A DNA stretch of 53,460 nt, from NCBI GenBank assembly GCA_024683645.1, contig JAIKYA010000181.1:1-53460 (forward strand), written 5' to 3'. Under the pieces are notes generated by a model. The model was not told the origin of the DNA. It saw only the letters and a list, made by a program, of their open reading frames with translations, and made no database searches. The DNA comes from Lachnospiraceae bacterium (GTDB taxonomy: Bacteria; Bacillota; Clostridia; Lachnospirales; Lachnospiraceae). The position numbers and the translations under genes are program-made. Below, piece after piece: positions 25,910 through 34,689 of this stretch (position 1 is its first letter; the number at the start of each line of letters is the position of its first letter).

Positions 25910-26667
25910 TATATCCTTCTGACCACAGCCCTTACCGCCCAGCTCACAAAACATATAAGGCTGTGCAGTATCCCCATTTTTTCATGGACCCGGTACAGTC
26001 TCCATATCCTCTTCAGCGCAACGATCTTGTTTGAAGAAAGCGAAGAAGCACTTCTGCGGTACAGTGTCAGGCTTTCGTCAAGCCCTCTCGCCACCACTCC
26101 GCTCCTGAGAACATTCCACCAGGAGGCAGTGTCTTCACTTTCTATATGGGGCATGTATATCAGTTCCTTACTGAGTTTTGTCATATCGAACATGACGGTG
26201 GAAGTGAAGATGATGGTCCGCGACAGAGCATGCTTATGATCCAGCCTGTCTGCCACATGGACTACCTTGCCTGTCCCCTTCGCATTTTCATCCGCGAATT
26301 CATATGCGGTATATACGAAAGCCGCATCCTCTCTCCACATAAAGCCGAGAGTCTTTTCGATCTTTTTCTCATCCCAGATATCATCCGCATCGAGATAGGC
26401 GATATATCTGCCTGTCGCCTCCCTGATCCCCATATTACGGGCATCAGCCGCGGAATGTCTTCCGGTATTGTACAGAAGTCTTATGCGTTCGTCCCCGAAG
26501 GAGGAAGCGATCTTCATACTCCCGTCGCTGCTCCCGTCGTCAACTATCAGTACCTCGAGATTTTTATAACTCTGGTTTAAAATGGAACCTATCGTCTCTG
26601 CCAGGTACTTCTCGGCGTTATGGACCGGAACGATCACGCTTACTTTTTCATTATTACTTTCTGGCAC
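25909..26667 (-). CDS. GT2 family glycosyltransferase
   Basis: 252 residues: [33 protein letters not shown], and [11 protein letters not shown] with the DxD metal site. TEIGYMP-like acceptor loop is replaced by [15 protein letters not shown], as in exopolysaccharide GT2 enzymes such as EpsJ-type. The C-terminus ends in a hydrophobic, Arg-rich helix ([11 protein letters not shown]) that may bind the membrane. Second gene of the operon; overlaps fcl by 14 bases. Confidence 0.9.
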   Translation of the reverse strand: MPESNNEKVSVIVPVHNAEKYLAETIGSILNQSYKNLEVLIVDDGSSDGSMKIASSFGDERIRLLYNTGRHSAADARNMGIREATGRYIAYLDADDIWDEKKIEKTLGFMWREDAAFVYTAYEFADENAKGTGKVVHVADRLDHKHALSRTIIFTSTVMFDMTKLSKELIYMPHIESEDTASWWNVLRSGVVARGLDESLTLYRRSASSLSSNKIVALKRIWRLYRVHEKMGILHSLICFVSWAVRAVVRRI

Positions 26668-27595
26668 TGTCTATGTTTTCCTTAAACCAGTCGTATGCAA
26701 GCTTTATTCCCTCTTCCAGCTCCACCTTGTGTGTAAAGCCGAGTTCATGAAGCTTGGTCACATCGGTAAGCTTTCTCGGTGTACCGTCCGGCATATCTTT
26801 GTTCCAGACGATCTCGCCTTCGTAACCTACCGTTTCCTTTATCATCTCCGCAAGCTGTCTGATCGTAACTTCCTTGCCCGTTCCGATGTTTACATGCTGC
26901 TCTCCGTCATAATTCTCCAGCAAAAATACGCAGGCATCGGCCATATCATCTACATAGAGAAATTCTCTTAAAGGTGAACCCGTTCCCCACAGTTCAACAA
27001 CGGGTGCACCGCCAGTCTTTGCTTCATGGAATTTCCTGATCATTGCCGGCAGCACATGCGAACCCTGCAGTTCATAATTGTCATGAGGTCCGTAAAGATT
27101 GGTGGGCATGCAGCTTATGAAATTATCACCGTACTGTCTCTTATAAAACTTGCACATCTCAAGACCGGCGATCTTGGCTATGGCGTATGCTTCGTTCGTA
27201 ACTTCCAGCGGTCCGGTCAGCAGGGCATCTTCGGGAATGGGCTGCGGAGCCATCCTCGGATATATACAGGTGCTTCCGAGAAAGAGCAGCTTCTTCACCT
27301 TGTACTGATGGCAGCACTCTATGACGTTGCACTGTATCTGCATATTGCTGTATGCGAATTCCGCGGGGCAGGTATTGTTTGCATTTATGCCTCCCACCTT
27401 TGCCGCAGCCAGTACTACCACGTCAGGTCTCTCTTCTTCAAAGAACTTTCTTACCGCTGCCTGTTCCGTCAGATCCAGTTCCTTGTGGCTTCTTCCGATT
27501 ATGTTTTCATATCCGCTTCTCTTAAGACTCCGGACGATCGCACTTCCTACAAGTCCGCGATGTCCTGCAACATATATCTTATCTGTCTTGTCCAC
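26654..27595 (-). CDS. fcl: GDP-L-fucose synthase
   Basis: 313 residues, extended SDR fold. NADP-binding [22 protein letters not shown] with the catalytic Ser/Cys region, and YAIAK with the Tyr-x3-Lys pair; [11 protein letters not shown] is characteristic of GDP-4-keto-6-deoxymannose epimerase-reductase. It makes GDP-L-fucose, so the polymer probably contains fucose. The GDP-mannose dehydratase (gmd) is not in the window. The start is GTG 27595 with GGAGG seven bases upstream. First gene of the operon; a TATAAT at 27612-27617 on the minus strand is the likely -10. Confidence 0.93.
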   Translation of the reverse strand: MDKTDKIYVAGHRGLVGSAIVRSLKRSGYENIIGRSHKELDLTEQAAVRKFFEEERPDVVVLAAAKVGGINANNTCPAEFAYSNMQIQCNVIECCHQYKVKKLLFLGSTCIYPRMAPQPIPEDALLTGPLEVTNEAYAIAKIAGLEMCKFYKRQYGDNFISCMPTNLYGPHDNYELQGSHVLPAMIRKFHEAKTGGAPVVELWGTGSPLREFLYVDDMADACVFLLENYDGEQHVNIGTGKEVTIRQLAEMIKETVGYEGEIVWNKDMPDGTPRKLTDVTKLHELGFTHKVELEEGIKLAYDWFKENIDSARK

Positions 27596-27611
27596 TTCGC
27601 TTCCTCCGTAA

Positions 27612-27617
27612 ATTATA
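27612..27617 (-). promoter_or_regulatory. Candidate -10 of the exopolysaccharide operon
   Basis: TATAAT on the minus strand, 17 bases before the fcl GTG. No convincing -35 lies at the usual distance, so an activator may be needed. The whole 60-base gap between fcl and divPAP2 is AT-rich and carries promoters in both directions. Confidence 0.4.
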
Positions 27618-27619
27618 TA

Positions 27620-27648
27620 TTGTTTTTTTTATGTCTTCCGTTTATAAT
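27620..27648 (+). promoter_or_regulatory. Promoter of divPAP2, start point at or next to the ATG
   Basis: TTGTTT (27620-27625), 17 bases, TATAAT (27643-27648). Seven bases separate the -10 from the A of ATG 27656, which is the usual distance to the transcription start, so the mRNA would have no leader. Confidence 0.6.
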
Positions 27649-27655
27649 TATCTAC

Positions 27656-28126
27656 ATGAGTGCTATCGACGAGATAATTACAAATGCAGCTCTTATGTCC
27701 GCAGTTCTTTCATGGCTGTTTGCTCAGGTCATGAAAACGGTTCTGCACACGGTCATCACCAGACAATTCAGTGCCGAACGCCTTGTAGGTACGGGTGGTA
27801 TGCCCAGCTCGCATTCTGCTACCGTATGCGGTCTGGCAGGTGCAATATGCATACGTTTGGGTCCCGGCAGTACCGAATTCGCACTCGCAGCCGCTCTTGC
27901 CATCATAGTCATGTACGATGCTCTGGGCATCCGCCGTCAGGCAGGCAAGCAGGCCAAAGTCTTAAACGAGATGATCGACAGCTTTGAGCGTCTCGGTGAA
28001 GACAACCTCAGTGCCGAAGATAAACTCAAGGAATTTCTCGGACATTCTCCGCTGCAGGTACTTGTCGGTGCAGCGATCGGCATACTGTTCTCATTCCTCG
28101 TATGCCATGTTTTATTACCCTACTAA
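27656..28126 (+). CDS. Divergent PAP2 family membrane protein (YuiD-like)
   Basis: 156 residues with four hydrophobic segments. GTGGMPSSHSATVCGLA contains the phosphatase-like PSSHSA motif, and GHSPLQVLVGAAIG carries the second His region, as in the divergent PAP2/YuiD family of unknown function. The open frame continues upstream to 27026 across fcl, but homology-like sequence starts at SAIDEIITNAALMS. No Shine-Dalgarno site precedes ATG 27656, and the TATAAT is only seven bases away, so a leaderless message is likely. The last 12 bases overlap the end of the convergent rfbD. Confidence 0.85.
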   Translation: MSAIDEIITNAALMSAVLSWLFAQVMKTVLHTVITRQFSAERLVGTGGMPSSHSATVCGLAGAICIRLGPGSTEFALAAALAIIVMYDALGIRRQAGKQAKVLNEMIDSFERLGEDNLSAEDKLKEFLGHSPLQVLVGAAIGILFSFLVCHVLLPY

Positions 28127-28978
28127 TCCCACAAGATATTCTCTCAGGGCATCTTTCCACCCGGCAAAACGTATATCCGTTCCCAGCCTAAACATCATAT
28201 TGTCAAGTGCGGAATAAGCCGGTCTGCTCGCAGATTCCGGAAATCTTTTTTTATATTCTTCCGAACTGATACGCTCCACGCTTACATTCTTTCCTGCAAG
28301 CGAAAAGATCTCTTCCGCAAAATCAGCCCAGCTGCATATGCCCTCGCAGGTACCGTGATACAGACCATAGGCACCGGTAGGTACCAGTTTATATATGGCT
28401 CTCGCCAGCTCCATGGCTGAAGTAGGGTTGCCCAGCTGGTCATCCACCACGCTTACTCTGTCATGGTTCTCGGCTATGGCCAGCATGGTCTTTACAAAAT
28501 TCTTTCCTTCTCCGTACAGCCATGCCGTACGTATGATATAGTACTTGTCCGCAAAAGCGCGTACGAACTCTTCCCCGGCAAGCTTGGTCCTGCCGTAGGC
28601 GCTTTTAGGGCCAACCGTATCAAATTCGTTTCTGGGAGCTTCGGCGGTTTCACCCGAAAAGACATAATCCGTCGAAATATGGACCAGTTCCGCGCCACAG
28701 CTTTTTGCAGCTATCGCCAGGTTTCTTGGGCCTATGGCATTGATCCTGTAGGCCAGATCCGTATCCTTTTCACATCCGTCCACATTTGTGGCCGCCGCAC
28801 AGTTTATGATCACATCAGGCATAAGCCCTGAGACATAATCCCTGACTGCCGTAAGATCGGTGATATCCAGTTCTCCCACGTCAGTCCCTATATAGCTGTA
28901 TTCCGGATCTGCATCGTAAAGCTTTTTCAGGGCCCTGCCCAGCTGTCCGTTGCAGCCCGTTACCATTACCTTAGTCAT
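28115..28978 (-). CDS. rfbD: dTDP-4-dehydrorhamnose reductase
   Basis: 287 residues, extended SDR. MVTGCNGQLGRAL binds NAD(P)H, VHISTDYVFSG and SAYGRTKLAGE (Tyr-x3-Lys) are the catalytic region, and TAWLYGEGKNFVKTML is typical of RfbD/RmlD, the last step to dTDP-L-rhamnose. rfbA, B and C are absent from the window. ATG 28978 has AGGTG six bases upstream within the end of leuA; GTG 28987 is an alternative. It follows leuA with the stop and start almost overlapping, so it is co-transcribed. Confidence 0.92.
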   Translation of the reverse strand: MTKVMVTGCNGQLGRALKKLYDADPEYSYIGTDVGELDITDLTAVRDYVSGLMPDVIINCAAATNVDGCEKDTDLAYRINAIGPRNLAIAAKSCGAELVHISTDYVFSGETAEAPRNEFDTVGPKSAYGRTKLAGEEFVRAFADKYYIIRTAWLYGEGKNFVKTMLAIAENHDRVSVVDDQLGNPTSAMELARAIYKLVPTGAYGLYHGTCEGICSWADFAEEIFSLAGKNVSVERISSEEYKKRFPESASRPAYSALDNMMFRLGTDIRFAGWKDALREYLVGLVG

Positions 28979-28979
28979 A

Positions 28980-30656
28980 TCACGCACCTATACCCAGTCT
29001 GTTTATCGCCGAGAATATAGCTCTTACCGACGCCCTGGTGATATTGGAGCTTACACCTACACCGTAAGTCACCTCGCCGGTATCCTCATTGAGCATATGG
29101 ATGTAAGCCGCAGCCTGTGAGTTGGCACCGCTCTGCAGCGCATGCTCTTCGTAATCAAGTATCTTGATACGGACATCAAAATTCTCCCTGATACCGCGGA
29201 GCACCGCATCAATGGGGCCGTTACCTACGGCATCCAGGCCTTTCTCAATATCATGATCCGTATAGGTCACATGCACACCCGTATCAAACTCCGACTCCGT
29301 CTCTTCCGAGAGATCGTCTACCTTGAGTTTTCTGAAATGTATGGGTTCGTTTTTCTTAAGATACTCTTCCCTGAACTTCTCCATTACGGTATCGGGTGAT
29401 ACCTCTCCTCTGGATTCCGAAAGCTTCTGTATCACATCCGCAAATTCCCTCTGCATGGGCTTCGGCAGCTTGAAGCCGAAATAGGTCTCCATAACGAAGG
29501 CCACACCGCCCTTTCCGGACTGGGAGTTTATACGTACGATGGGTTCGTATTCCCTGCCTATATCCGCGGGATCTATGGTCAGATAAGGAACCTGCCAGAT
29601 CTCTGACTTTCTCTCGATCATCGCATGAACGCCCTTGTTGATCGCATCCTGATGAGAACCGGAGAATGCTGTAAATACAAGCTTGCCTGCATAGGGATGT
29701 CTGGGATGGATGGGTATCTTGCAGGTACGCTCGTACAGCTCGATGGCTTCATTGATATTCGTAAGCTCAAGTCCGCAGTCTATCCCCTGTGAGAACATGT
29801 TATATGCAAGGTTGATGATATCCACATTACCTGTCCTCTCTCCGTTTCCGAAAAGAGTACCTTCTATACGGTCGGCGCCTGCCAGCAGCGAGAGCTCTGC
29901 AGTAGCCACACCCGTTCCCCTGTCATTATGGGGATGAACGGATATCACAACAGCTTCCCTGTTATCGAGCTTGTTGTTGAAATACTCTATGCGGTCGGCA
30001 AAAACATTCGGTGTTGTCATCTCTACAGTGGAAGGCAGATTTATGATCATCGGCTTTTCTTTCGTGGGCTTCCACAGACCTATGACTGCATTGCATACCT
30101 CAAGTGCATAATCAAGCTCGGTACCGGTAAAGCTCTCGGGAGAATACTCAAGTGTCACCTCACCGTCATAATCCTTCATATTGTCGATGACCATCTGTGT
30201 ACCCTTGAGTGCCAGCTGCTTCACCGTTTCCTTATCCGCATTGAACACCACATCCCTCTGGAGTGTGGAAGTGGAGTTGTATATATGTACTATAGCCTGC
30301 TTCGTTCCCTTTATTGACTCAAAAGTCTTCTTTATCTGCTCTTCCCTGCACTGCGAAAGCACCTGTACTTTCACGTCATCCGGTATCAGTTTTCTCTCAA
30401 CCAGCTGACGCAGGAAATCGTATTCTATCTGGCTGGCTGCGGGAAAACCTATCTCTATTTCCTTGAAACCAAGCTTTACCAGATAGTTGAAAAACTCTAT
30501 CTTCTCAGACACAACCATGGGATCGATAAGTGCCTGGTTTCCGTCTCGCAGGTCTACGCTGCACCATATCGGGTGTTTTTCGATTTCTTTGTCGGGCCAG
30601 GTACGCTCCGGATAACGGTCTACCGGAACACGCTGATAACGTTTGTAATTAAGCAT
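28980..30656 (-). CDS. leuA: 2-isopropylmalate synthase
   Basis: 558 residues, the long LeuA form (yeast/Corynebacterium type). First step of leucine synthesis: acetyl-CoA plus 2-ketoisovalerate. WCSVDLRDGNQALIDP carries the metal/substrate Arg-Asp pair and VHPHNDRGTGVATAE the metal-binding His residues. The C-terminal domain from about 440 (ILDYEEHALQSGANSQAAAYI) is the leucine-sensing regulatory domain. ATG 30656 has GGAG seven bases upstream; the longer frame to 30713 runs back into ptsH. It follows ptsH by 13 bases. No T-box or leucine leader peptide was seen. Confidence 0.95.
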   Translation of the reverse strand: MLNYKRYQRVPVDRYPERTWPDKEIEKHPIWCSVDLRDGNQALIDPMVVSEKIEFFNYLVKLGFKEIEIGFPAASQIEYDFLRQLVERKLIPDDVKVQVLSQCREEQIKKTFESIKGTKQAIVHIYNSTSTLQRDVVFNADKETVKQLALKGTQMVIDNMKDYDGEVTLEYSPESFTGTELDYALEVCNAVIGLWKPTKEKPMIINLPSTVEMTTPNVFADRIEYFNNKLDNREAVVISVHPHNDRGTGVATAELSLLAGADRIEGTLFGNGERTGNVDIINLAYNMFSQGIDCGLELTNINEAIELYERTCKIPIHPRHPYAGKLVFTAFSGSHQDAINKGVHAMIERKSEIWQVPYLTIDPADIGREYEPIVRINSQSGKGGVAFVMETYFGFKLPKPMQREFADVIQKLSESRGEVSPDTVMEKFREEYLKKNEPIHFRKLKVDDLSEETESEFDTGVHVTYTDHDIEKGLDAVGNGPIDAVLRGIRENFDVRIKILDYEEHALQSGANSQAAAYIHMLNEDTGEVTYGVGVSSNITRASVRAIFSAINRLGIGA

Positions 30657-30669
30657 TTTTCTCTCTCCT

Positions 30670-30933
30670 TTATTCACCCAGTCCGCTTTCCACGGCGGAC
30701 ACGAGCTGGGCAAGCGCCTCTTCTTCGTCTGCGCCGTCGCAGTGTATCTCTATCTCATCACCGCATTTGACCAGCGAAGCCAGCACGCTCAGCACGCTTT
30801 TGGCATTGTAAGTATTTTCTTTGAATGTAAATGTAATGCCGGAACTGTATTTCATGGCTTCCTTGCAGAAATTCCCCGCAGCACGAAGGTGCAGCCCTGT
30901 AGCATTTTTTACCGTAACTTTTTTACTTATCAT
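30670..30933 (-). CDS. ptsH: HPr phosphocarrier protein
   Basis: 87 residues, normal HPr length. His15 (ATGLHLRAA) is the PEP-dependent phosphorylation site and Ser46 (NAKSVLSVLASL) the HPr-kinase site used in carbon catabolite control. Position 18 is Ala rather than the usual Pro, so it could be a second HPr-like protein; His15 rules out Crh. Own promoter at 30960-30988; ribosome site weak (GGGG seven bases before ATG). Co-transcribed with leuA and rfbD, an unusual pairing of a PTS regulator with leucine synthesis. Confidence 0.9.
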   Translation of the reverse strand: MISKKVTVKNATGLHLRAAGNFCKEAMKYSSGITFTFKENTYNAKSVLSVLASLVKCGDEIEIHCDGADEEEALAQLVSAVESGLGE

Positions 30934-30959
30934 AGCGTAACCCCATACAACAACACTTC

Positions 30960-30988
30960 ATTATAGCATTTTCCGCACCTGTTTACAA
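30960..30988 (-). promoter_or_regulatory. Promoter of ptsH-leuA-rfbD
   Basis: TTGTAA (30988-30983), 17 bases, TATAAT (30965-30960) on the minus strand. It begins ten bases after the cdaR stop. No terminator was found between cdaR and this promoter, so read-through from the upstream operon is possible. Confidence 0.8.
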
Positions 30989-30998
30989 CCGACACACA

Positions 30999-32285
30999 TC
31001 AGTCTTCTTTTCTCACTCTTACCTTTACTTTTTCGGCTTCCACAAAGCTTATATCCTCCGGCAGGTAGGTACCGGCAACAGCTGCAGTCACTTCAAAGTC
31101 GTCACGCATTTTCATATCTCCTATGGCGTCGGTCAGGAGCACGGTTCCCAGTATCTGGTTCAGATCAAGAGCTTCTAGATCGGACTTAAGGCCCGAAAGC
31201 TTCACCTTTACATATCCGTCTTCCTTACCCTTATCATCAACTATGTGGGCAGTATACCCTTCCGGGAAATACTGGTAATCAAAACTGTCAAACGGCACCT
31301 CAAAGGTTTTTGTCTGGTATTCCTCTATATCCACGGATACATTGGCTATAACACTCTCTCCCGGCTCCGTTACCAGTCTCACACCGTCCGGCAGATAATT
31401 TGCCAGATCCACCCTGGCCGTTACACTCTCTGTCCTTCCGTCAATGTTCACATCCTTGTATCCTGCACGGATATAATTGATGTCGTTTAAGACCTTCTGA
31501 CGTCCCGCTATCAGCACTTCGGGTATATCGCCCTGCGGCTGGCCTACGAGCACATAATTGTCTGCCTGTATGCCACTGGCCTCGTAAAGGACCGGCACGG
31601 ACTTGGTCGGCAGTATAGCCACGCTCACGTTGATGGTGGATATGTTCTTTCGTACATTTTCATGATCCACTTTCTCATAATTACGGTCATAGAGGTTTAT
31701 GTCCAGGCTTGATGAGATATCCGACACACGCTCATCCACACTGATGGAACACATGGCGCTTTGGATGTTATCTATCACCGATTCGGGGCCGGATACCCTG
31801 ACCGTGTTCGTAGCGTAGGTGACATCACCCACCACATAGCCGTCCGCAGGCTCACCCAGCACATCCATTGTGATGGGAATGCTTATCTCTTTAAGATTCT
31901 CCACCAGAAGTTCCAGGACCGGGGTGTCTGTTTTTATGGACTCGATAAGCGAGTTGTTCTTGTTGGTCGACAGCTGCAGCGGCACGGTGTTCATGACCGA
32001 CAGATTTGAAACATCGGCCTCAGCCAGTATGTTCTCGGCACTCAGCGAGTCCAGTATGGTCCTCTTGGCCGTGATCGTCACGCCTATGCTGCTAAGCTCG
32101 TTCTTTACTTCAAATACCTTCCCCTTTTCCCTCAGCACGTCCGCATTTTTGATCTTGATGGGAATATTGGAAAAGCTGGCCGTTTTTACCGGGTCGTCAT
32201 AGTTTACGACCACCAGCCATACCACGAAAGAGATAACCACCGCAAGGATCTTGAGACCCAGATTATTTGTCAGAAACTTTTTCAT
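30999..32285 (-). CDS. cdaR: CdaR (YbbR-domain regulator of diadenylate cyclase)
   Basis: 428 residues: short basic N-terminus, one membrane helix (about 10-28, LGLKILAVVISFVVWLVVV), then four YbbR-type beta-rich repeats outside the membrane. Repeats can be seen at PIKIKNAD, PITMDVLGEPADGYVVG, PVLYEASGIQADNYVLVG and the final EVPFDSFDYQYFPEGY. The G-x-A-D-G/N-Y-x-V-G pattern recurs in two of them. It binds and tunes CdaA. Start overlaps cdaA by 23 bases, a common arrangement. glmM, the usual third gene, is not downstream here. Confidence 0.93.
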   Translation of the reverse strand: MKKFLTNNLGLKILAVVISFVVWLVVVNYDDPVKTASFSNIPIKIKNADVLREKGKVFEVKNELSSIGVTITAKRTILDSLSAENILAEADVSNLSVMNTVPLQLSTNKNNSLIESIKTDTPVLELLVENLKEISIPITMDVLGEPADGYVVGDVTYATNTVRVSGPESVIDNIQSAMCSISVDERVSDISSSLDINLYDRNYEKVDHENVRKNISTINVSVAILPTKSVPVLYEASGIQADNYVLVGQPQGDIPEVLIAGRQKVLNDINYIRAGYKDVNIDGRTESVTARVDLANYLPDGVRLVTEPGESVIANVSVDIEEYQTKTFEVPFDSFDYQYFPEGYTAHIVDDKGKEDGYVKVKLSGLKSDLEALDLNQILGTVLLTDAIGDMKMRDDFEVTAAVAGTYLPEDISFVEAEKVKVRVRKED

Positions 32286-33150
32286 TCCGGTCTCCTCCTT
32301 TCAGCCTGTCTCTCAGTCTCTTTCTGCTCTCGGGAGCCGGCTTGTCCTGAATGAGCTCGAGTTTTTCTCTTAAGCCTTCCTGTGTAAGCCCGCTGTAAAG
32401 CTCTCCGCCCAGGGCCACGCTCACCTTGCCGTTTTCTTCCGACACTATGACCGTAAGTGAATCGGTATTCTCGGAAACACCGACTGCCGCACGATGTCTG
32501 GTTCCCAGTGCTTTCGACAGCGATCTGTTGTCGGAAAGCGGCAGATAGCAGGTAGCTGCAACGATACGATCATTGCGGAACAGCACGGCACCGTCATGCA
32601 GCGGCGTGTTATGCTCGAATATATTGATGAGAAGCTGGCTGGTCACCTGAGCATCGATCGGGATACCGGTCTTTTCATACTCCATCAGCGTCTCGTTTCT
32701 TTCAAACACCATAAGAGCTCCGGTCTTGGCCCTGCCCATAGCAAATGAAGCCTTTACTATTTCATCGATGGTATGGTCGGAATATCTGCCGCTCCGCGAA
32801 CTGTCATAATTAAGGAAGGAGAAGACAATATTCTTCTGTCCCAGCTGCTCAAGCGCACGCCGCAGTTCCGGCTGCAGCACGACGACAAGCGCTATGACCA
32901 TGGTCGGCAGTATATGTTCCACTATCCAGATGATGGTGGTCATCTCGAACATTACGGCAATAAGCAAAAAGACCAGGATCACGATCGTGCCCTTAAACAA
33001 AGACCACGCTTTCGTGTTCCTGCCCCATAACATCAGATGATATATGACAAAAGAGAGTATAAGTATCTCTATCACGTCAGTGATACTGACCGTGGGCATA
33101 TGAAGACTCGATATGTACTCTTCGATAAAGCCGCTTACCCTGTCAAGCAT
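32263..33150 (-). CDS. cdaA: Diadenylate cyclase CdaA (c-di-AMP synthase)
   Basis: 295 residues: three N-terminal membrane helices (about 25-95) and a DAC domain. The catalytic DGA is at 186-188 (LHDGAVLF) and RHR at 218-220 (GTRHRAAVG), both intact. It makes c-di-AMP from two ATP, a signal for potassium and cell-wall balance. The basic tail after 270 is longer than usual. It follows a membrane protein gene by 5 bases. Confidence 0.96.
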   Translation of the reverse strand: MLDRVSGFIEEYISSLHMPTVSITDVIEILILSFVIYHLMLWGRNTKAWSLFKGTIVILVFLLIAVMFEMTTIIWIVEHILPTMVIALVVVLQPELRRALEQLGQKNIVFSFLNYDSSRSGRYSDHTIDEIVKASFAMGRAKTGALMVFERNETLMEYEKTGIPIDAQVTSQLLINIFEHNTPLHDGAVLFRNDRIVAATCYLPLSDNRSLSKALGTRHRAAVGVSENTDSLTVIVSEENGKVSVALGGELYSGLTQEGLREKLELIQDKPAPESRKRLRDRLKGGDRNEKVSDK

Positions 33151-33155
33151 GATAC

Positions 33156-34286
33156 TTAAGTATTACCCTTCCTGTTTTTTCCCGGCACCGGTCTCCTGTT
33201 CCTTGCGGCTGCCACTTTTCTTATATCTTCCAGCTCCGCCATAGCCTTGTCTCTGGTGGCTGTGGATCTCCTTACCCTGTATTCCGGCGCATCCTTTTTA
33301 TCTTCGGAAGGCTGCGGCGCTTCTTCAGCCACAGGTTCCTTAGGCGGCTGTTTCTTCTTTTCCTGTCCCTTTATCTTCTTTACCTTCGGATCGGATAAGG
33401 CTACCGTATTCTTCGGTACAGCCTTGACGTAATAGTAATATTCGTCATCCTCAAACTGGACCTTTTCGGTCCTGCTGTAATCAACATTAAATATGAAGAA
33501 CTGAAGGATCTCCGCCACGATCAGAGCCAGGATGCTGCCGAATACCAGCGAGCCCACGGATATCCTGGTATTGAACCTGAGGTCTCCCATCAGTATGACC
33601 ATCACGTCAACGAGCATGCCGGTGATGATCGCCACCGTCCAGGCATGATCGACGGAAAGTCTTCTGATCACGTATACAACGATGATGGTGATACCGAAAG
33701 CGGCAACACACACCATCATCTCACGGTTATCGATTATAGCATCGGCAAGGAAACGCAGTTTTTCCAGCAGCGTCTCCTCCTCCATATTGAGCAGGGTCTG
33801 CCTGTTTACGCTTATCACCTTCAGCATGTAATAGACTATCACTCCGCAGCCTGTGGAAACCACCGAAGACGGAGCCGCCACAAGGCCGGCACACAGCGGT
33901 ATCACATAAGGCACTCCCAGAATAAAACTTAAGGGAGTCAGCATGATCAGTACCGTATCCTTTGCCGCGAACCTGAAATACAGAAGCATCATCACCAGCA
34001 TGACGATACCTGCGATGATCACGCTCTCAAGCGAAAGTGCATACAGCTGCAGCAGTACTATCAGTGCCGAAAGGGTAACGATAAAATTCAGCGGCAGGAA
34101 TGAGCACATCAGTGCTATGATCAGGGTCACCGCCCCGCTCTTTAAAGCCTGGGAATAACCTAGCTTTGAATTGATCATCATCATTGAGACCAGCGCCAGC
34201 AGAAACTTCAGCGCCGGTCTGCAGAAATTCTCGTAACGGGAATATACGGATTTAAGCCATTCCCTTGCCGTCAGTAACTGTACCAT
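33156..34286 (-). CDS. Polytopic membrane protein of unknown function upstream of cdaA
   Basis: 376 residues. About eight hydrophobic segments in two groups (residues 30-170 and 190-270), then a hydrophilic tail of 110 residues rich in Lys, Glu, Pro and Arg, ending KNRKGNT. I do not recognise a named domain. The segment HAWTVAIITGMLVDVMVIL and conserved-looking DLRFNTRISVG may be functional. It lies 5 bases before cdaA in the same unit, so a role near c-di-AMP or the envelope is plausible but unproven. ATG 34286 is preferred over 34322, which lies within the previous gene. Confidence 0.75.
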   Translation of the reverse strand: MVQLLTAREWLKSVYSRYENFCRPALKFLLALVSMMMINSKLGYSQALKSGAVTLIIALMCSFLPLNFIVTLSALIVLLQLYALSLESVIIAGIVMLVMMLLYFRFAAKDTVLIMLTPLSFILGVPYVIPLCAGLVAAPSSVVSTGCGVIVYYMLKVISVNRQTLLNMEEETLLEKLRFLADAIIDNREMMVCVAAFGITIIVVYVIRRLSVDHAWTVAIITGMLVDVMVILMGDLRFNTRISVGSLVFGSILALIVAEILQFFIFNVDYSRTEKVQFEDDEYYYYVKAVPKNTVALSDPKVKKIKGQEKKKQPPKEPVAEEAPQPSEDKKDAPEYRVRRSTATRDKAMAELEDIRKVAAARNRRPVPGKNRKGNT

Positions 34287-34299
34287 AAAACCTGTTTCC

Positions 34300-34689
34300 T
34301 TACTCTTTCTTATACATTGCATTCAGACGTCTCAGATTATTGTAGTACATCCTGAGTGAATGCCTTGCTTTTTTATACCTGACAAGATATACGATATAGG
34401 TTATCAGGGCATACCCCCCCGTAAAGAGCAGATACCTTATCAGAAGCGTCTTGCCAAGCAGCAGAAGGTCCATATCATATATGTCCTTCATGAACTTTTC
34501 GAAATCATAAACAACATAAGCCGCTATCACTATTCCGTAGACGATAGTGGCAAACACGATGGACTTCATGACCTCTTTGGCTATGTAGTCCCCTTTGAAA
34601 TATGTGCCGATAGCCATGCTCTTTTTCCCTTCGCCGCCTTCATAGGCAGCCAGCCTGGTCATCAGTTTTATCCTGGATTCGTTTATCAT
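34300..34689 (-). CDS. Small membrane protein of unknown function
   Basis: 129 residues with two clear hydrophobic helices (about 42-62 and 80-103). The N-terminus is charged with a Gly-rich patch (YEGGEGKKS) and the C-terminus is basic (RYKKARHSLRMYYNNLRRLNAMYKKE, in parts), implying both ends inside. No domain recognised. It starts on the stop of yvyF (TGATG overlap) and precedes the larger membrane protein by 13 bases, suggesting a pair. Confidence 0.72.
   Translation of the reverse strand: MINESRIKLMTRLAAYEGGEGKKSMAIGTYFKGDYIAKEVMKSIVFATIVYGIVIAAYVVYDFEKFMKDIYDMDLLLLGKTLLIRYLLFTGGYALITYIVYLVRYKKARHSLRMYYNNLRRLNAMYKKE

Noticed and set aside
27026..27655. Long plus-strand open frame fused in front of divPAP2
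   Set aside because: It is antisense to fcl, has no ribosome site, and recognisable divPAP2 sequence starts at 27656.
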